Of a stretch of DNA of 40,515 nucleotides, positions 20,042 to 28,042 are shown in pieces. How positions within the stretch are numbered: the first letter of the stretch is position 1; each line of letters opens with the position of its first letter. The notes under the pieces were generated by a model. The model was not told the origin of the DNA. It ran no database searches and saw only the letters and a list, made by a program, of their open reading frames with translations. The stretch comes from a virus, in the IMG/VR virus record IMGVR_UViG_3300043395_002208, positions 1 through 40,515 of that record, one strand, 5' to 3'. A program made the position numbers and the translations under genes.

Positions 20042-21103
20042 ATGACAGCGACACTCGCACCGACTGATCGCTCAAGCCTTGTCCACTGCGATGAGGAAGG
20101 CGTCTACAGCGTTGGCAGCGTGCTGGCGGCGCTTGAACTCACCGACGACCCCCAGGCGCTCCCGCTGCTCCCCCGCGAGGCCTACGACGACCTCGCCGCC
20201 TGGAACGCTTCCCTGCTGAAGCTGGCCGTCACCCGGACGCCGGCGCACGCATGGGCCGCCTACCGCGACCCCAACCGGCCGCCGCAACTCTCCAGCCCTC
20301 AGTTTCTCATCGGCAGCGCCTTCCACGCGATGCTCCTCGAGCCCGAGGACTGGGAGCGCCAGTTCACCGCCGTCCCGCCCGATGCGCCGAAGCGGCCCAC
20401 CGAGACCCAGCTGACCAGCGGCGAGAGCTCCAAGCCCGGCACCAAGGCCCGCGACGCCTGGGAAGATGCCCAGGCCCGCAAGGCCTGGTGGGACGCCTTT
20501 GACGCCCGCACCGCCGGCGCCACGGTCCTCGCCCCCGGCGACTACGACATGGCCCTCGCCATGCGTGATGCCGTCCTGGCGCACCCGGGCCTGGCGCCGC
20601 TGTTCACGCCGGAGCACCGGCAGCTGAACGAACTCACGCTGACGTGGTTCGACGACGCCACCGGTCACCGGTGCAAGGTGCGGCTCGATGCGCTGCGGTT
20701 CAACGGCTCCGAGCTCCGGGTGCTGGACCCCAAGTCGGCCGCAGACGCCGGGCCCGAGCCGTTCGGGAAGTCCGCCGCCAGCTTCGGCTACCTCATCCAA
20801 GGCGCGTTCTACGCCGATGCCGTGGACCACTGCCGCGGTGCCATCGCGGATCTGCTGGGCGCCGACCTGGCTGACGTGCCGGTGGTGTTCGAGTTCGTCG
20901 CGATCGAGAAGGCCTACCCGTTCCTGATCGGCCGCTACCACCTCACCGAGGAACAGCGCCTCACCGGCAGGCTGCTCTACCGCCGTGGACTAGATCTCGT
21001 CACCACCGCCCAGGAGCTGGACTACTGGCCCGGGTACGACTCCGCGCCGGTGCCGCTGCAGCTGCCGGGTTGGTATGAGCGGCTGGTGGAGGGGGTGGCA
21101 TGA
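20042..21103 (+). CDS. PD-(D/E)XK exonuclease, RecE/RecB-like, partner of RecT
   Basis: A 353-residue nuclease. An N-terminal FLIGSAFHAMLLEPEDWE segment is the conserved helix of phage exonucleases with a putative exodeoxyribonuclease VIII-like domain (DUF3799 style). The catalytic core is TGHRCKVRLDAL followed by ELRVLDPKSAADA, giving the Asp and the D-x-K. AASFGYLIQGAFYADAV is the QxxxY-like helix of lambda-type and RecB-type nucleases. It should resect double-stranded ends to give the strand that RecT anneals. It shares the operon with RecT, with four small genes between them, and overlaps the next ATG. Confidence 0.85.
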   Translation: MTATLAPTDRSSLVHCDEEGVYSVGSVLAALELTDDPQALPLLPREAYDDLAAWNASLLKLAVTRTPAHAWAAYRDPNRPPQLSSPQFLIGSAFHAMLLEPEDWERQFTAVPPDAPKRPTETQLTSGESSKPGTKARDAWEDAQARKAWWDAFDARTAGATVLAPGDYDMALAMRDAVLAHPGLAPLFTPEHRQLNELTLTWFDDATGHRCKVRLDALRFNGSELRVLDPKSAADAGPEPFGKSAASFGYLIQGAFYADAVDHCRGAIADLLGADLADVPVVFEFVAIEKAYPFLIGRYHLTEEQRLTGRLLYRRGLDLVTTAQELDYWPGYDSAPVPLQLPGWYERLVEGVA

Positions 21104-21396
21104 CCGGGCACTCCATCGCCAAGCTGCAGGGCTGCATCGAGGCCCTGCGCGACGACCCGGACGACCACAAGGACTTCGAGGACTACGACGACGGCTGGAA
21201 GGACGCTTGCAACGCCGTGCTGGAGGTGTTGAGCAGGGAGCATGACCAGTCCTCGCTGGTTGAGCGGCTACCGGAGCTGCGGGGCAGGTTTGAGCGGATC
21301 CTGAACATTGCTCGCTGCCACAGCCGCCGCACTGTGGGCAACATCGAGCTGGCCGACCGGCTCATTGATGCCGTTGTGGCTTGGGCCGATGGCTGA
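21100..21396 (+). CDS. Small acidic helical protein
   Basis: A 98-residue protein with an acidic centre (DDPDDHKDFEDYDDGWKDAC) and helical ends. The ATG overlaps the exonuclease stop (ATGA). Similar small acidic proteins are common after phage exonucleases, some of them mimicking DNA, but no motif settles a role. Confidence 0.55.
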   Translation: MTGHSIAKLQGCIEALRDDPDDHKDFEDYDDGWKDACNAVLEVLSREHDQSSLVERLPELRGRFERILNIARCHSRRTVGNIELADRLIDAVVAWADG

Positions 21397-21547
21397 TCAC
21401 TGCGTCCTGGACTACTCCGTTCAGCCACCGGTCCTGCGCTGCCTTCACTGCAACGACACCGCACCATTCACCCTTCCTGCGCCGATCTCCGCCGCTGTGC
21501 GCCAGACACGCGCCTTCTCACGTCAGCACCGCAACTGTCAGCCATGA
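21389..21547 (+). CDS. Very small protein with CXXC pair
   Basis: A 52-residue protein (MADHCVLDYSVQPPVLRCLH) with a CLHC motif and a final Cys near the C-terminus (QHRNCQP), together a plausible single zinc site. This resembles small cyanobacterial and actinobacterial phage proteins that carry a C..C-X2-C..H..C pattern. The ATG overlaps the previous gene by eight bases and the stop overlaps the next ATG. Confidence 0.5.
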   Translation: MADHCVLDYSVQPPVLRCLHCNDTAPFTLPAPISAAVRQTRAFSRQHRNCQP

Positions 21548-21870
21548 CCCATCCAAACCATGCCACACCTTTGCAGTGGGAAGGAGTGAGAAAGCGGGCC
21601 CGAGACGGCTCCGTGACTGATCGCTTCCTTGTGGAACTGCTTGACCGGATCCATGATCTGGAAGCCAACTCCAAACCATCGCCAAATCCTGGCCAAATTA
21701 GGAGTTTGCAGGCGCAGCCCACCGGCCTGGTGGAGTCAGTGCGCCACGCGATCGACTCCACCAGCGTCGTGCAGGAGCCCCGGGCAGCCATCCGCGCTGT
21801 TGCCGCCTGGTTGCGATATACCCGTTTTCCCTGGGCCGCCGACCACATCGAGAAGGAGCTGACCCGATGA
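21544..21870 (+). CDS. Small hypothetical protein
   Basis: A 108-residue helical protein. It has an N-terminal VTDRFLVELLDRIHDLEANS, which may form a short coiled coil, and a C-terminal EPRAAIRAVAAWLRYTRFPW. Codon use is a little less GC-rich than in its neighbours. Overlaps ATGA on both sides place it in the same transcript. Function unknown. Confidence 0.55.
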   Translation: MTHPNHATPLQWEGVRKRARDGSVTDRFLVELLDRIHDLEANSKPSPNPGQIRSLQAQPTGLVESVRHAIDSTSVVQEPRAAIRAVAAWLRYTRFPWAADHIEKELTR

Positions 21871-22022
21871 CCCGCCCGCAACTCCCCCGCCTTGACCGCG
21901 GCGCGCCCGTGCGGCTGGTGCCGGTCGCTCACCTCCGCCGGCTGCATCAGCTGCTGGCGGCCACCGTGGTGCTGCAAACCCTGCAGCTGATCACCACCCT
22001 CCTCAGGCTCCGCCATGGCTGA
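21867..22022 (+). CDS. Very small hydrophobic protein
   Basis: A 51-residue protein with a basic N-terminal half and a Leu-rich helix (LHQLLAATVVLQTLQLITTL), possibly a membrane segment. The start overlaps the preceding stop, and the last eight bases overlap the next ATG. No family recognised. Confidence 0.45.
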   Translation: MTRPQLPRLDRGAPVRLVPVAHLRRLHQLLAATVVLQTLQLITTLLRLRHG

Positions 22023-22155
22023 CCCCCAGGTGATCCGCCTGCCGGATGGAGCCATCCGCGTCATCGTCAACGGCCGCACCTCGACGGTCCACTCGGAGCA
22101 CCTCGTCCCGGGCCGGATCGCGGAGCTCATGCGGCTGCCACCTCGGGAACCCTGA
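22015..22155 (+). CDS. Very small hypothetical protein
   Basis: A 46-residue beta-rich protein (VIRLPDGAIRVIVNGRTSTV, then HSEHLVPGRIAELM). It ends REP-stop over the sequence GGGAACCCTGA, which recurs at several gene boundaries in this phage. Function unknown. Confidence 0.45.
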   Translation: MADPQVIRLPDGAIRVIVNGRTSTVHSEHLVPGRIAELMRLPPREP

Positions 22156-22158
22156 GCC

Positions 22159-22398
22159 ATGGACCTTGACGCCTTGGCCCAGATCCACGCCAACCGCTGC
22201 AACGACGCGGCTGGCTACGCCACCTCCACACACTCAGGGGTGGCCGCCGTGCTCCAGGAGATCGCCGATGAGGCCCGTCTCCTGGCCGCACGCACCCCGG
22301 AGGTCTACGACAACCGCCTCCTGTTCCAGTTCGCCGCCGGGCTGGACAAGCTCGCCCGGCCGGTGGTCACCAAGCGGGCTACTCGGGCGGTGAACTGA
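22159..22398 (+). CDS. Small hypothetical protein
   Basis: A 79-residue helical protein (MDLDALAQIHANRCNDAAGY; then AVLQEIADEARLLAARTPEV). The GGGAACCCTGAG motif lies two bases before its ATG. It is spaced by a few bases from both neighbours in the rightward small-gene array. No family recognised. Confidence 0.5.
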   Translation: MDLDALAQIHANRCNDAAGYATSTHSGVAAVLQEIADEARLLAARTPEVYDNRLLFQFAAGLDKLARPVVTKRATRAVN

Positions 22399-22400
22399 CC

Positions 22401-22601
22401 ATGGAGTACCCGACGATCACCGTGATTGAGGGGCCCGACGGGCAGCGGCAGTATCGGGTGGAGGCGCTGGGCTACAGCGTCACCCATCCGCAGCCGTGGC
22501 AGGCCGAGGCCATGTTCCAGCAGCTTGCCGTTGCCCGCGGCATCCAGCTGCCGCCCGACTGGTATCGGGAACAGCTGGGGTTCAGGAGCCGACCAGCATG
22601 A
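22401..22601 (+). CDS. Small hypothetical protein
   Basis: A 66-residue protein that begins as a beta-hairpin (YPTITVIEGPDGQRQYRVEA) and ends as a helix (WQAEAMFQQLAVARGIQLP). The size and composition fit a single compact domain. The stop overlaps the next ATG. Family unknown. Confidence 0.5.
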   Translation: MEYPTITVIEGPDGQRQYRVEALGYSVTHPQPWQAEAMFQQLAVARGIQLPPDWYREQLGFRSRPA

Positions 22602-22747
22602 CCCGCGCCGACTGGGAGAACGTCGCCCGCTGCGCCAGGGCCCGCTACGCCGCGGTCCTTGCCAGCCCTCGATGGGCGCACACCTGGCGCGATGCGTGGG
22701 AGAGCTGGCAGGCGGCCCTGGAACTCAGCGGCCGCTGCCCCTTCTGA
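22598..22747 (+). CDS. Very small protein, last gene of the rightward array
   Basis: A 49-residue helical protein with many Trp and Arg residues (MTRADWENVARCARARYAAV, then HTWRDAWESWQAALEL). Its TGA directly abuts the stop of the convergent endolysin gene, so there is no intergenic terminator between the early and late strands. Confidence 0.5.
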   Translation: MTRADWENVARCARARYAAVLASPRWAHTWRDAWESWQAALELSGRCPF

Positions 22748-24022
22748 TCACCGGCTGACCTGCAGCATCCACCCGCTCTTGGGCCCGTCCACCAGCCAGC
22801 GCGGCCCCCAGTTCTTCCGCGAGTACCGCTGCCCCTTCCCGTCCAGGTTCGCCAGGTAGCCGCCGTTCACAAGATCCGCCTCGCCGTTCGCGTCGTGCAT
22901 CACCACTAAGTCTTTGGTGAGGTCCACCGCCAGACTCCAGTGCCCGCCCCCAGTCGGCCGTGATGCAGGCCCGTGGTGAAGCCAGCCCACCGGCACCGGG
23001 ATCCCCGCCGCCAGCTGGCGCTCCATCGTGCTCCAGTCGCCGTTGGTGATGAACCGCGCCGCGATGCCCATGCTGTTGAGCAGCTTCACGTGGGCCTGCG
23101 GATCCGTGGTCGAGCCACCCATTGCCCGCAGCTTCTTCAGGTAGGCATCATCCCCCTGCGGCCCGGGGAAGCTGCCGGGCTTGAGGAACTCCGCGAGCAT
23201 TGCGCAGGTGCTGGAGAAGCACATCTCGTCTGCAGCGCTGCTGTCGTGCGCGCCGGCGAGGGCGGAATCGGTCTGGCGGAAGTACCGCACCGGCAGCGGC
23301 CGCTGGACTGGCTGCTGCGCCGGCAGTCGGAGCTGGGGCAACGTCCGCCCGGCCATCCCAGCCCGGGCTGCCTTGAGCGCGCTTTGCACCTTGGCGACCT
23401 TCGCCGTGGCCTTGTTGCCGGCCGAGTCGCCGTCGTAGGCGCCCTTGCCGTTGGCCATTGGAATCGAGGCCCATTCCAGCGCAAGCTGCTCTTGGGCAGC
23501 TTCCAGGCTCACGTCTTTCCCCTGCAGGTAGTCCCTCAACAGGGGCCGCTTGCCGCCCAGCAGCAGAGCTACCGCCAGCCAGTCCTGCGTCTCGGGGCTG
23601 AACACGTCGGAGGATCGGAACCCGGCGGCCTCCACGGCCATGCGCAGGGTCGCCGGAATGAACTGGTAGCGGCCGACCGCAAAAAGAGTCCCCTCGGACT
23701 GCAGCTTCTGCACCGCGCCGATCGTCAACCGCTCAAGACCGGGCCACCCTGCCGGCGTGTCGCCAGCCTTACCGCGGTTCACGCTGTCGTAGTCGCCCTC
23801 CCCGGCCGCGATCAGATCCAGGAGAGGCTTTACCGCGGCAAAGGGGTTCGGGGCCGGGGCCGCCGCCGGGCTCCCTTCACTGCGCCACGCCTCGGTGAAC
23901 AGGCGCCGCTGCTCATCTGTCAGCGACTGGTCGAGTGCCGTGAGGGCCGCCAGCTGATGCGGTGTGAGCTTCCCCCGCTTCGCAGCTTCCTCCGCCGCAC
24001 CGCGCACCGTCGCGAACGCCAT
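22748..24022 (-). CDS. Modular endolysin: lysozyme-like domain plus C39-like peptidase
   Basis: A 424-residue lysis protein. After a helical start (LTPHQLAALTALDQSLTDEQ) a lysozyme-like domain runs from about 65 to 200. It contains LLDLIAAGEGDYDSVNRG, in which Glu74 could be catalytic, and VGRYQFIPATLRMAV. A Pro/Gln linker at 230-245 leads to a cysteine-peptidase-like domain: DEMCFSSTCAML with Cys268 or Cys273 as nucleophile, GGGHWSLAVDL with His361, and MHDANG with Asp377. Two activities could cut glycan and peptide bonds of the peptidoglycan. The ATG at 24022 is used; a TTG at 24034 with a GAGG upstream is the alternative. Two small membrane genes lie just upstream, forming a lysis cassette. 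Confidence 0.8.
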   Translation of the reverse strand: MAFATVRGAAEEAAKRGKLTPHQLAALTALDQSLTDEQRRLFTEAWRSEGSPAAAPAPNPFAAVKPLLDLIAAGEGDYDSVNRGKAGDTPAGWPGLERLTIGAVQKLQSEGTLFAVGRYQFIPATLRMAVEAAGFRSSDVFSPETQDWLAVALLLGGKRPLLRDYLQGKDVSLEAAQEQLALEWASIPMANGKGAYDGDSAGNKATAKVAKVQSALKAARAGMAGRTLPQLRLPAQQPVQRPLPVRYFRQTDSALAGAHDSSAADEMCFSSTCAMLAEFLKPGSFPGPQGDDAYLKKLRAMGGSTTDPQAHVKLLNSMGIAARFITNGDWSTMERQLAAGIPVPVGWLHHGPASRPTGGGHWSLAVDLTKDLVVMHDANGEADLVNGGYLANLDGKGQRYSRKNWGPRWLVDGPKSGWMLQVSR

Positions 24023-24040
24023 GACCCGATCCAACTGGCC

Positions 24041-24316
24041 TCAGGGTTCCCGCAACGCACGCCGCAACGGCATCGCCACGCCGGCCATCAACTGCCGCTG
24101 CTGCGTCGTCGCCGGATGGCCCTGCAGCTGACAAAGCGCCCGCCCGAGACACCGGTCCATCTGCTGCGGCGAGCACGTCCCAACGCACGGCCCGACCTTG
24201 CGCAGCACGCCGCCGAGATGGGGCAACAGCAGCGGATCGCGCAGCAGCACCAGGGCAACCGCGGCGACCGTGCCCGGGATCATCGCCGTGGCCTTCCACC
24301 ACTGGCGGGCCGTCAT
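24041..24316 (-). CDS. Small membrane protein of the lysis cassette, holin candidate
   Basis: A 91-residue protein with an N-terminal hydrophobic helix (TAMIPGTVAAVALVLL), a second weak one and a basic C-terminal tail ending RREP-like (RRALREP). It has several Cys in the middle (PCVGTCSPQQMDRCLGRALC), unusual for a holin. It overlaps the upstream gene (ATGA) and precedes the endolysin gene. Holin function is inferred from context only. Confidence 0.55.
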   Translation of the reverse strand: MTARQWWKATAMIPGTVAAVALVLLRDPLLLPHLGGVLRKVGPCVGTCSPQQMDRCLGRALCQLQGHPATTQQRQLMAGVAMPLRRALREP

Positions 24317-24579
24317 TTGTTCAGCTGAAGACGGAGGATGTCGCGCTCCTGCCGTGTGTCGGACTTCTCGAGGAGGTCCACCCGCTGGCCGATGCGTGTG
24401 AGCTCTGATCGTGCCAGTTCCTGGTTCCTGATGATCTGCGCCTGGCTCTGCGGGAGCGTGAAGGCCATGTAGCCGACACCTCCGAGGATGCCGAGGATGC
24501 TGGAGCCGATCAGCAGGCCCGAGACGTTGGTCAGCACCACGCTCCAGTTGACCAGGGCTGTTTCGTCAGGTGGAGACAC
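24313..24579 (-). CDS. Membrane-anchored coiled-coil protein, spanin- or holin-like
   Basis: An 88-residue protein from a GTG start. A hydrophobic segment at about residues 16-44 (LTNVSGLLIGSSILGILGGV) is followed by a charged coiled coil (QELARSELTRIGQRVDLLEK). One membrane helix plus a coiled coil recalls i-spanins and some class II holins. Overlap with the next gene and closeness to the endolysin support a lysis role. Confidence 0.55.
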   Translation of the reverse strand: MSPPDETALVNWSVVLTNVSGLLIGSSILGILGGVGYMAFTLPQSQAQIIRNQELARSELTRIGQRVDLLEKSDTRQERDILRLQLNK

Positions 24580-24595
24580 GGAGCAGTGGATCGCG

Positions 24596-24964
24596 ATGCC
24601 TCATGGTTCCCGCCCGGGGAACCCTGCTGGCAACCGCGCCGCCGCCATGGCACTGCCCGTCGTGATTGCCTGGGCTGAGGCTGCGCTGATCCAGTTCGAG
24701 AACCATCCGGAACTGCGGTGGGGTTTCCGGTTTGAGCTGATCGAAGGCGGCTCAGGGTTCTACAGCCAGGAGCGGCTCTACGGCTTCTGCGGCTACCTGG
24801 CGGAGGGTAACGACCGCGGGGAGTTCCGGACCAGCGCCGGCCGCGATCCGGAGATCATGTCCGTCGGCGACACCGCGCCGGAACTGCTGGAGCCCTACGT
24901 GGACGAGATCCGCGCCGGGCACGCCGAGCAGATGCAGCGGCTGGGGTTCGTGATCAACGGGTGA
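24596..24964 (+). CDS. Rightward small gene inside the leftward late region
   Basis: A 122-residue protein that opposes the late genes. From MALPVVIAWAEAALIQFENH on it looks like a real domain (LRWGFRFELIEGGSGFYSQE, then FCGYLAEGNDRGEFR). It may start at 24596 or at the internal ATG 24647; the first codons hold the palindrome GGTTCCC-GCCCG-GGGAACC. The region would otherwise be empty on the minus strand, which supports the call. It overlaps the convergent gene by 11 bases. No family recognised. Confidence 0.55.
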   Translation: MPHGSRPGNPAGNRAAAMALPVVIAWAEAALIQFENHPELRWGFRFELIEGGSGFYSQERLYGFCGYLAEGNDRGEFRTSAGRDPEIMSVGDTAPELLEPYVDEIRAGHAEQMQRLGFVING

Positions 24965-25241
24965 AGCGGCCGTTGGGGGCCCGACGGCGCCCGCGGCCAG
25001 TGGTGGTCTCCAGCAGCGCCGCCACGGGCGACTGGGCCAAGAGGCCGCCGATGCCCAGCCCCGAAGCCCGGAGGTCAGCGGCGAGGGAGTCCCACGCCGG
25101 TTGGCATTGATCAGCACCGGTTGCCCGGAGCTCGCACAGACCAACGCGCACCGCACCGGAGATGGCCAGTGACGCCGCGGCGCCGACGATGATGATGCCG
25201 ATCGGTGTGAGCCCATTGAACGTGGGCGAGACGCTGGCCAT
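24954..25241 (-). CDS. Small membrane protein, second holin candidate
   Basis: A 95-residue protein with a hydrophobic helix at about residues 13-33 (IGIIIVGAAASLAISGAVRV), two Cys, and a basic C-terminus (GRGRRRAPNGRFTR). One membrane helix and a charged tail fit a small holin or membrane accessory factor. It lies between the repeat-rich fibre-like gene and the lysis genes. Confidence 0.55.
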   Translation of the reverse strand: MASVSPTFNGLTPIGIIIVGAAASLAISGAVRVGLCELRATGADQCQPAWDSLAADLRASGLGIGGLLAQSPVAALLETTTGRGRRRAPNGRFTR

Positions 25242-25288
25242 GGTCCTGCGGCGGCAGTGCTATGGCAGGGTTCCCGACACGCTCTGGA

Positions 25289-27220
25289 TCAGGCGAACAG
25301 CACCACGAAGCGGCGACGGATCACTTGACCGCTGGCGGTCCCGCTGAGCGACAACGGAACGATTGAGTTGCCGGCGACCATCACCCCGGCGGTGGCGCTT
25401 CCACCGAGCGACAGGCCAACAACAGCGCCACCAGCCACCACCACTGCGCCGGCAGCGGCCCCCCCGATTGAGAGCGTGACCGAGCTGGTGCCCTGGATCG
25501 CAAGAGCAGTGACGCTGCCGCTAGCACTGCCGCCGATCCCGAGCACGCCAGAGCTGCTGCCCGTGATGGCCACCACGCCGGCAGCAGATCCGCCCATGGG
25601 CAGGTCGGCCGTGCTGGCCCCTTGGACCGGGGCCGCCCCGGTGGCGGTGCCAGTCAGCGACAGCGCAGCAGCGCTGGTGCCCGCGACGGCCGCAGCGCCA
25701 GCAGCGGAGCCGCCCAAGTCCAGAATCTGACTGCTGGCCCCGCTGACCTGAACCGTGCCGGCCGCCGTGCCCGTGATCGCCAGGGCTTGGCTGCTGCTGC
25801 CGGTGACGCGGACAGATCCCGAAGCGCTGCCGGTCAGGCTCAGGATCCCGGAGCTGGCGCCGACCACCGCCACTGCACCAGTGGCACTGCCCGGCAGCGC
25901 CAGGGACTGGCTGGAGGTCCCTGCGATCCCGACCGCACCGGCCGCCGCACCGCTGAGCGCTAGGGACTGGCTACTGGCGCCCTGGATCAGCCCACTGCTG
26001 ACCGTGCCGGTCGCTGTGCCGCTGAGGCTGAGGGAGGCCGAACTGGAACCGACCACGGCCACCGCGCCGGCTGCGCTGCTAGTCAGGCCAAGGGCCTGGT
26101 TGCTGGTGCCGCTGACGTCAACTGCCCCGGTGGCGGTGCCGCCCAGGCTGAGCGTGCTGGAACTGGCTCCGGCCACGGCAACAGCGCCAGCCGCCGAGCC
26201 GGACAGCGCGAGCGTGGCGGTGCTGGAGCCAGTCACGGCCACAGCCCCAGCCGCGCTGCCGTTCAGGGTTAGAGCCTGGCTGCTGGCGCCACTGACTCGA
26301 ACCGTGCCGGCGGCTGTGCCCGTCAGGCTCAGCGCGCCAGAGCTTGCGCCAGTCACCAGCACCGCACCGGCCGCGCTGCCGCCCAGGCTCAGCGACCCGG
26401 AACTGGCGCCCGCCACCGCCACGGCCCCGGCCGCGCTGCCCGTGAGGGCCAGGGCTTGGCTACTGGCGCCAGCGACCGCCACCGCTCCCGCGGCGCTGGA
26501 GGCTCCTAAGGCAAGGGTCGCAGAGCTGTCGCCGGTGATCGAGGCCGCGCCGCTGACCGTGCCTGCTGCGCTGCCCGTCAGTGCCAGCGTTTGATCGCTA
26601 GCGCCGTTGACAGTGACAGCGGCCGTTGCCGTGCCGGTGATTGCCAGGGTCTGGGTGCTGGCACCCACCAGCGCCACTGCACCAGCCGCGGTGCCGCCCA
26701 GAGCGAGGGCCCCGGCACTGGCGCCGGAAACGGACACGGTGCCCGCCGCCGTGCCGGCCAAGGCCAGGGTGCTGCTGCTGGTGCCGCTGACGGCCACGGT
26801 GCCGGCCGCAGAGCCGGCCAGGGCCAGGGCGCCCGAGCTGGCGCCAACCACGGCCACGCCGCCGGCCGCGCTACCGCCTAGGGCGAGCGTGCCCGCGCTG
26901 GCTCCGGCGACTGCCACATCGCCGTCCGCTGAGCCGCCCAGCCCGAATGTCGCGGAACTGGTGCCTGCTACAGAGACATTGCCGGCCGCGTCACCGCTCA
27001 GCGCGAGGGTGGCCGAGCTGGTGCCAGTGATGGCGCCCAGTCCACCAACCGTGCCATCGGCAGAGCCGCTGATCGAGAGCGTGGCCGAACTGGTGCCGAC
27101 AACCGGCGAGACACCGATCAGGCCGTCGAACGCGATTGCCCGCAGGATGCTGCTGCGGCGGGCGCTCAGTGCCGCCGAGATCGAGGACGTCTTGCCCCAG
27201 CGGAATACGCGACGTGCCAC
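25289..27220 (-). CDS. Repetitive Gly/Ala/Ser-rich fibre-like structural protein
   Basis: A 643-residue protein made almost wholly of 29 tandem 20-residue units with a consensus near VAGASSxxLALxGSAAGAVA. The regular alternation of small and hydrophobic residues suggests a beta-solenoid or a stacked-strand rod. A 39-residue N-terminal region (MARRVFRWGKTSSISAALSA at its start) would anchor it to the particle, and RRRFVVLFA ends it. It probably forms a long thin fibre or surface appendage. The start is a GTG three bases after the upstream gene. An adhesin-like decoration is the alternative. It has no enzyme motif. Confidence 0.75.
   Translation of the reverse strand: MARRVFRWGKTSSISAALSARRSSILRAIAFDGLIGVSPVVGTSSATLSISGSADGTVGGLGAITGTSSATLALSGDAAGNVSVAGTSSATFGLGGSADGDVAVAGASAGTLALGGSAAGGVAVVGASSGALALAGSAAGTVAVSGTSSSTLALAGTAAGTVSVSGASAGALALGGTAAGAVALVGASTQTLAITGTATAAVTVNGASDQTLALTGSAAGTVSGAASITGDSSATLALGASSAAGAVAVAGASSQALALTGSAAGAVAVAGASSGSLSLGGSAAGAVLVTGASSGALSLTGTAAGTVRVSGASSQALTLNGSAAGAVAVTGSSTATLALSGSAAGAVAVAGASSSTLSLGGTATGAVDVSGTSNQALGLTSSAAGAVAVVGSSSASLSLSGTATGTVSSGLIQGASSQSLALSGAAAGAVGIAGTSSQSLALPGSATGAVAVVGASSGILSLTGSASGSVRVTGSSSQALAITGTAAGTVQVSGASSQILDLGGSAAGAAAVAGTSAAALSLTGTATGAAPVQGASTADLPMGGSAAGVVAITGSSSGVLGIGGSASGSVTALAIQGTSSVTLSIGGAAAGAVVVAGGAVVGLSLGGSATAGVMVAGNSIVPLSLSGTASGQVIRRRFVVLFA
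25319..27103 (-). repeat. 29 tandem 60-bp coding repeats
   Basis: The unit is 20 codons. Units 1, 9, 18 and 26 are longer by 3 or 4 residues (ending GLGA, SGAAS, SSGL, TALA) and the unit after each begins with Ile rather than Val. Spacing is thus 8, 9 and 8 units, a higher-order period. Unit 10 has one extra residue. The repeats are degenerate at the DNA level, so the protein pattern is under selection. Confidence 0.9.
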
Positions 27221-27223
27221 GGG

Positions 27224-28039
27224 TTAGCCCTCCGCTATCTCAGCCATCAGGTTGATGGTGTGGTTGGTTGCGAGCGATCCAAAGAAGCCCGCCAGCATCA
27301 ATGCCGAGGTGTCGAACACCCGGGGTAGTCCAGTCAGTTCAGGCCCGAAGATCGTGGGCGTCTTCGCCTCCACCCGAGCGCCCCAGATGCGCCGCAAGAA
27401 CATGGGCGTCACCTGGCCGCCGGGGTTGCCGCCCGCGGTGACCGTGTAGCCGTCCATCAACCGAGCGCCATAGTCCCCGGCGTTCCAGGGCACCCGGAGC
27501 AGCTGGCCTGCGTTGCTGTTCGGCACGGTTACAGCGGCGCTGGTTTCCACGGCATTGTTGTCCTGGTCCCGGTAGTTGATGGTCACGCTGCCGGTGGCGA
27601 CCGTGGCGCTGTTCTGCCAGACCCACATCTCGACCTCCTCCCAGGCCGGCGTGACGCCATCGCTGCGCAGCGGCAGGCGGCCGGAGAAGTCCGGTTGCGA
27701 GCCAAGCGTTACCGGCGTTGAGCTTGCATTGGGAATCGCTGTAGCGCCAGCCCAGAACAGCACATCGAACAGCACTAGCGACACGGGCAGGTCTGACATT
27801 GCTTCGACCCGCGAGAGGTAGCCCCTGTTTGATCCCTGAAAGGCGTCAATCGCAGGGAACCCCGTGGTGGCATCCGTTGGCACAACTCCGGTGGTGGTGT
27901 TGCCAGGCGGCGCCCCAGCGGCAGGGAACCCCGCGATGGCGAGGCTTGTAGAGAGCGTGCCGGGCGGGCTGACCACCTTGCTGAACTGGATCTGATGCTT
28001 CCGTGCTCCGATCAGCTGCTCGAAGCTGGTGATCGCCAC
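27224..28039 (-). CDS. Structural protein, duplicate copy A
   Basis: A 271-residue beta-rich protein beginning MAITSFEQLIGARKHQIQFS from a GTG. Shared blocks with the next upstream gene include TTGVVPTDATTGFP, QGSNRGYLSRVEA, TPAWEEVEMWVW, NYRDQDNNA, LRVPWNAGDYGA and MAEIAEG at the end. The family is unknown to me. Position in the late operon downstream of the capsid gene points to a virion protein, perhaps part of a fibre or tail tip. Confidence 0.65.
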   Translation of the reverse strand: MAITSFEQLIGARKHQIQFSKVVSPPGTLSTSLAIAGFPAAGAPPGNTTTGVVPTDATTGFPAIDAFQGSNRGYLSRVEAMSDLPVSLVLFDVLFWAGATAIPNASSTPVTLGSQPDFSGRLPLRSDGVTPAWEEVEMWVWQNSATVATGSVTINYRDQDNNAVETSAAVTVPNSNAGQLLRVPWNAGDYGARLMDGYTVTAGGNPGGQVTPMFLRRIWGARVEAKTPTIFGPELTGLPRVFDTSALMLAGFFGSLATNHTINLMAEIAEG

Positions 28040-28042
28040 AGT

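Noticed and set aside
20072-20941. 289-residue minus-strand frame opposite the exonuclease
   Set aside because: Shadow of a PD-(D/E)XK gene with intact motifs.
22973-24328. 451-residue plus-strand frame opposite the endolysin
   Set aside because: Arg/His/Gly-rich shadow; the minus strand has a two-domain lysin with plausible catalytic residues.
25319-27103. Tandem repeats as a CRISPR array or satellite DNA
   Set aside because: Period is exactly 20 codons, units are degenerate in DNA but regular in protein, and there are no unique spacers.
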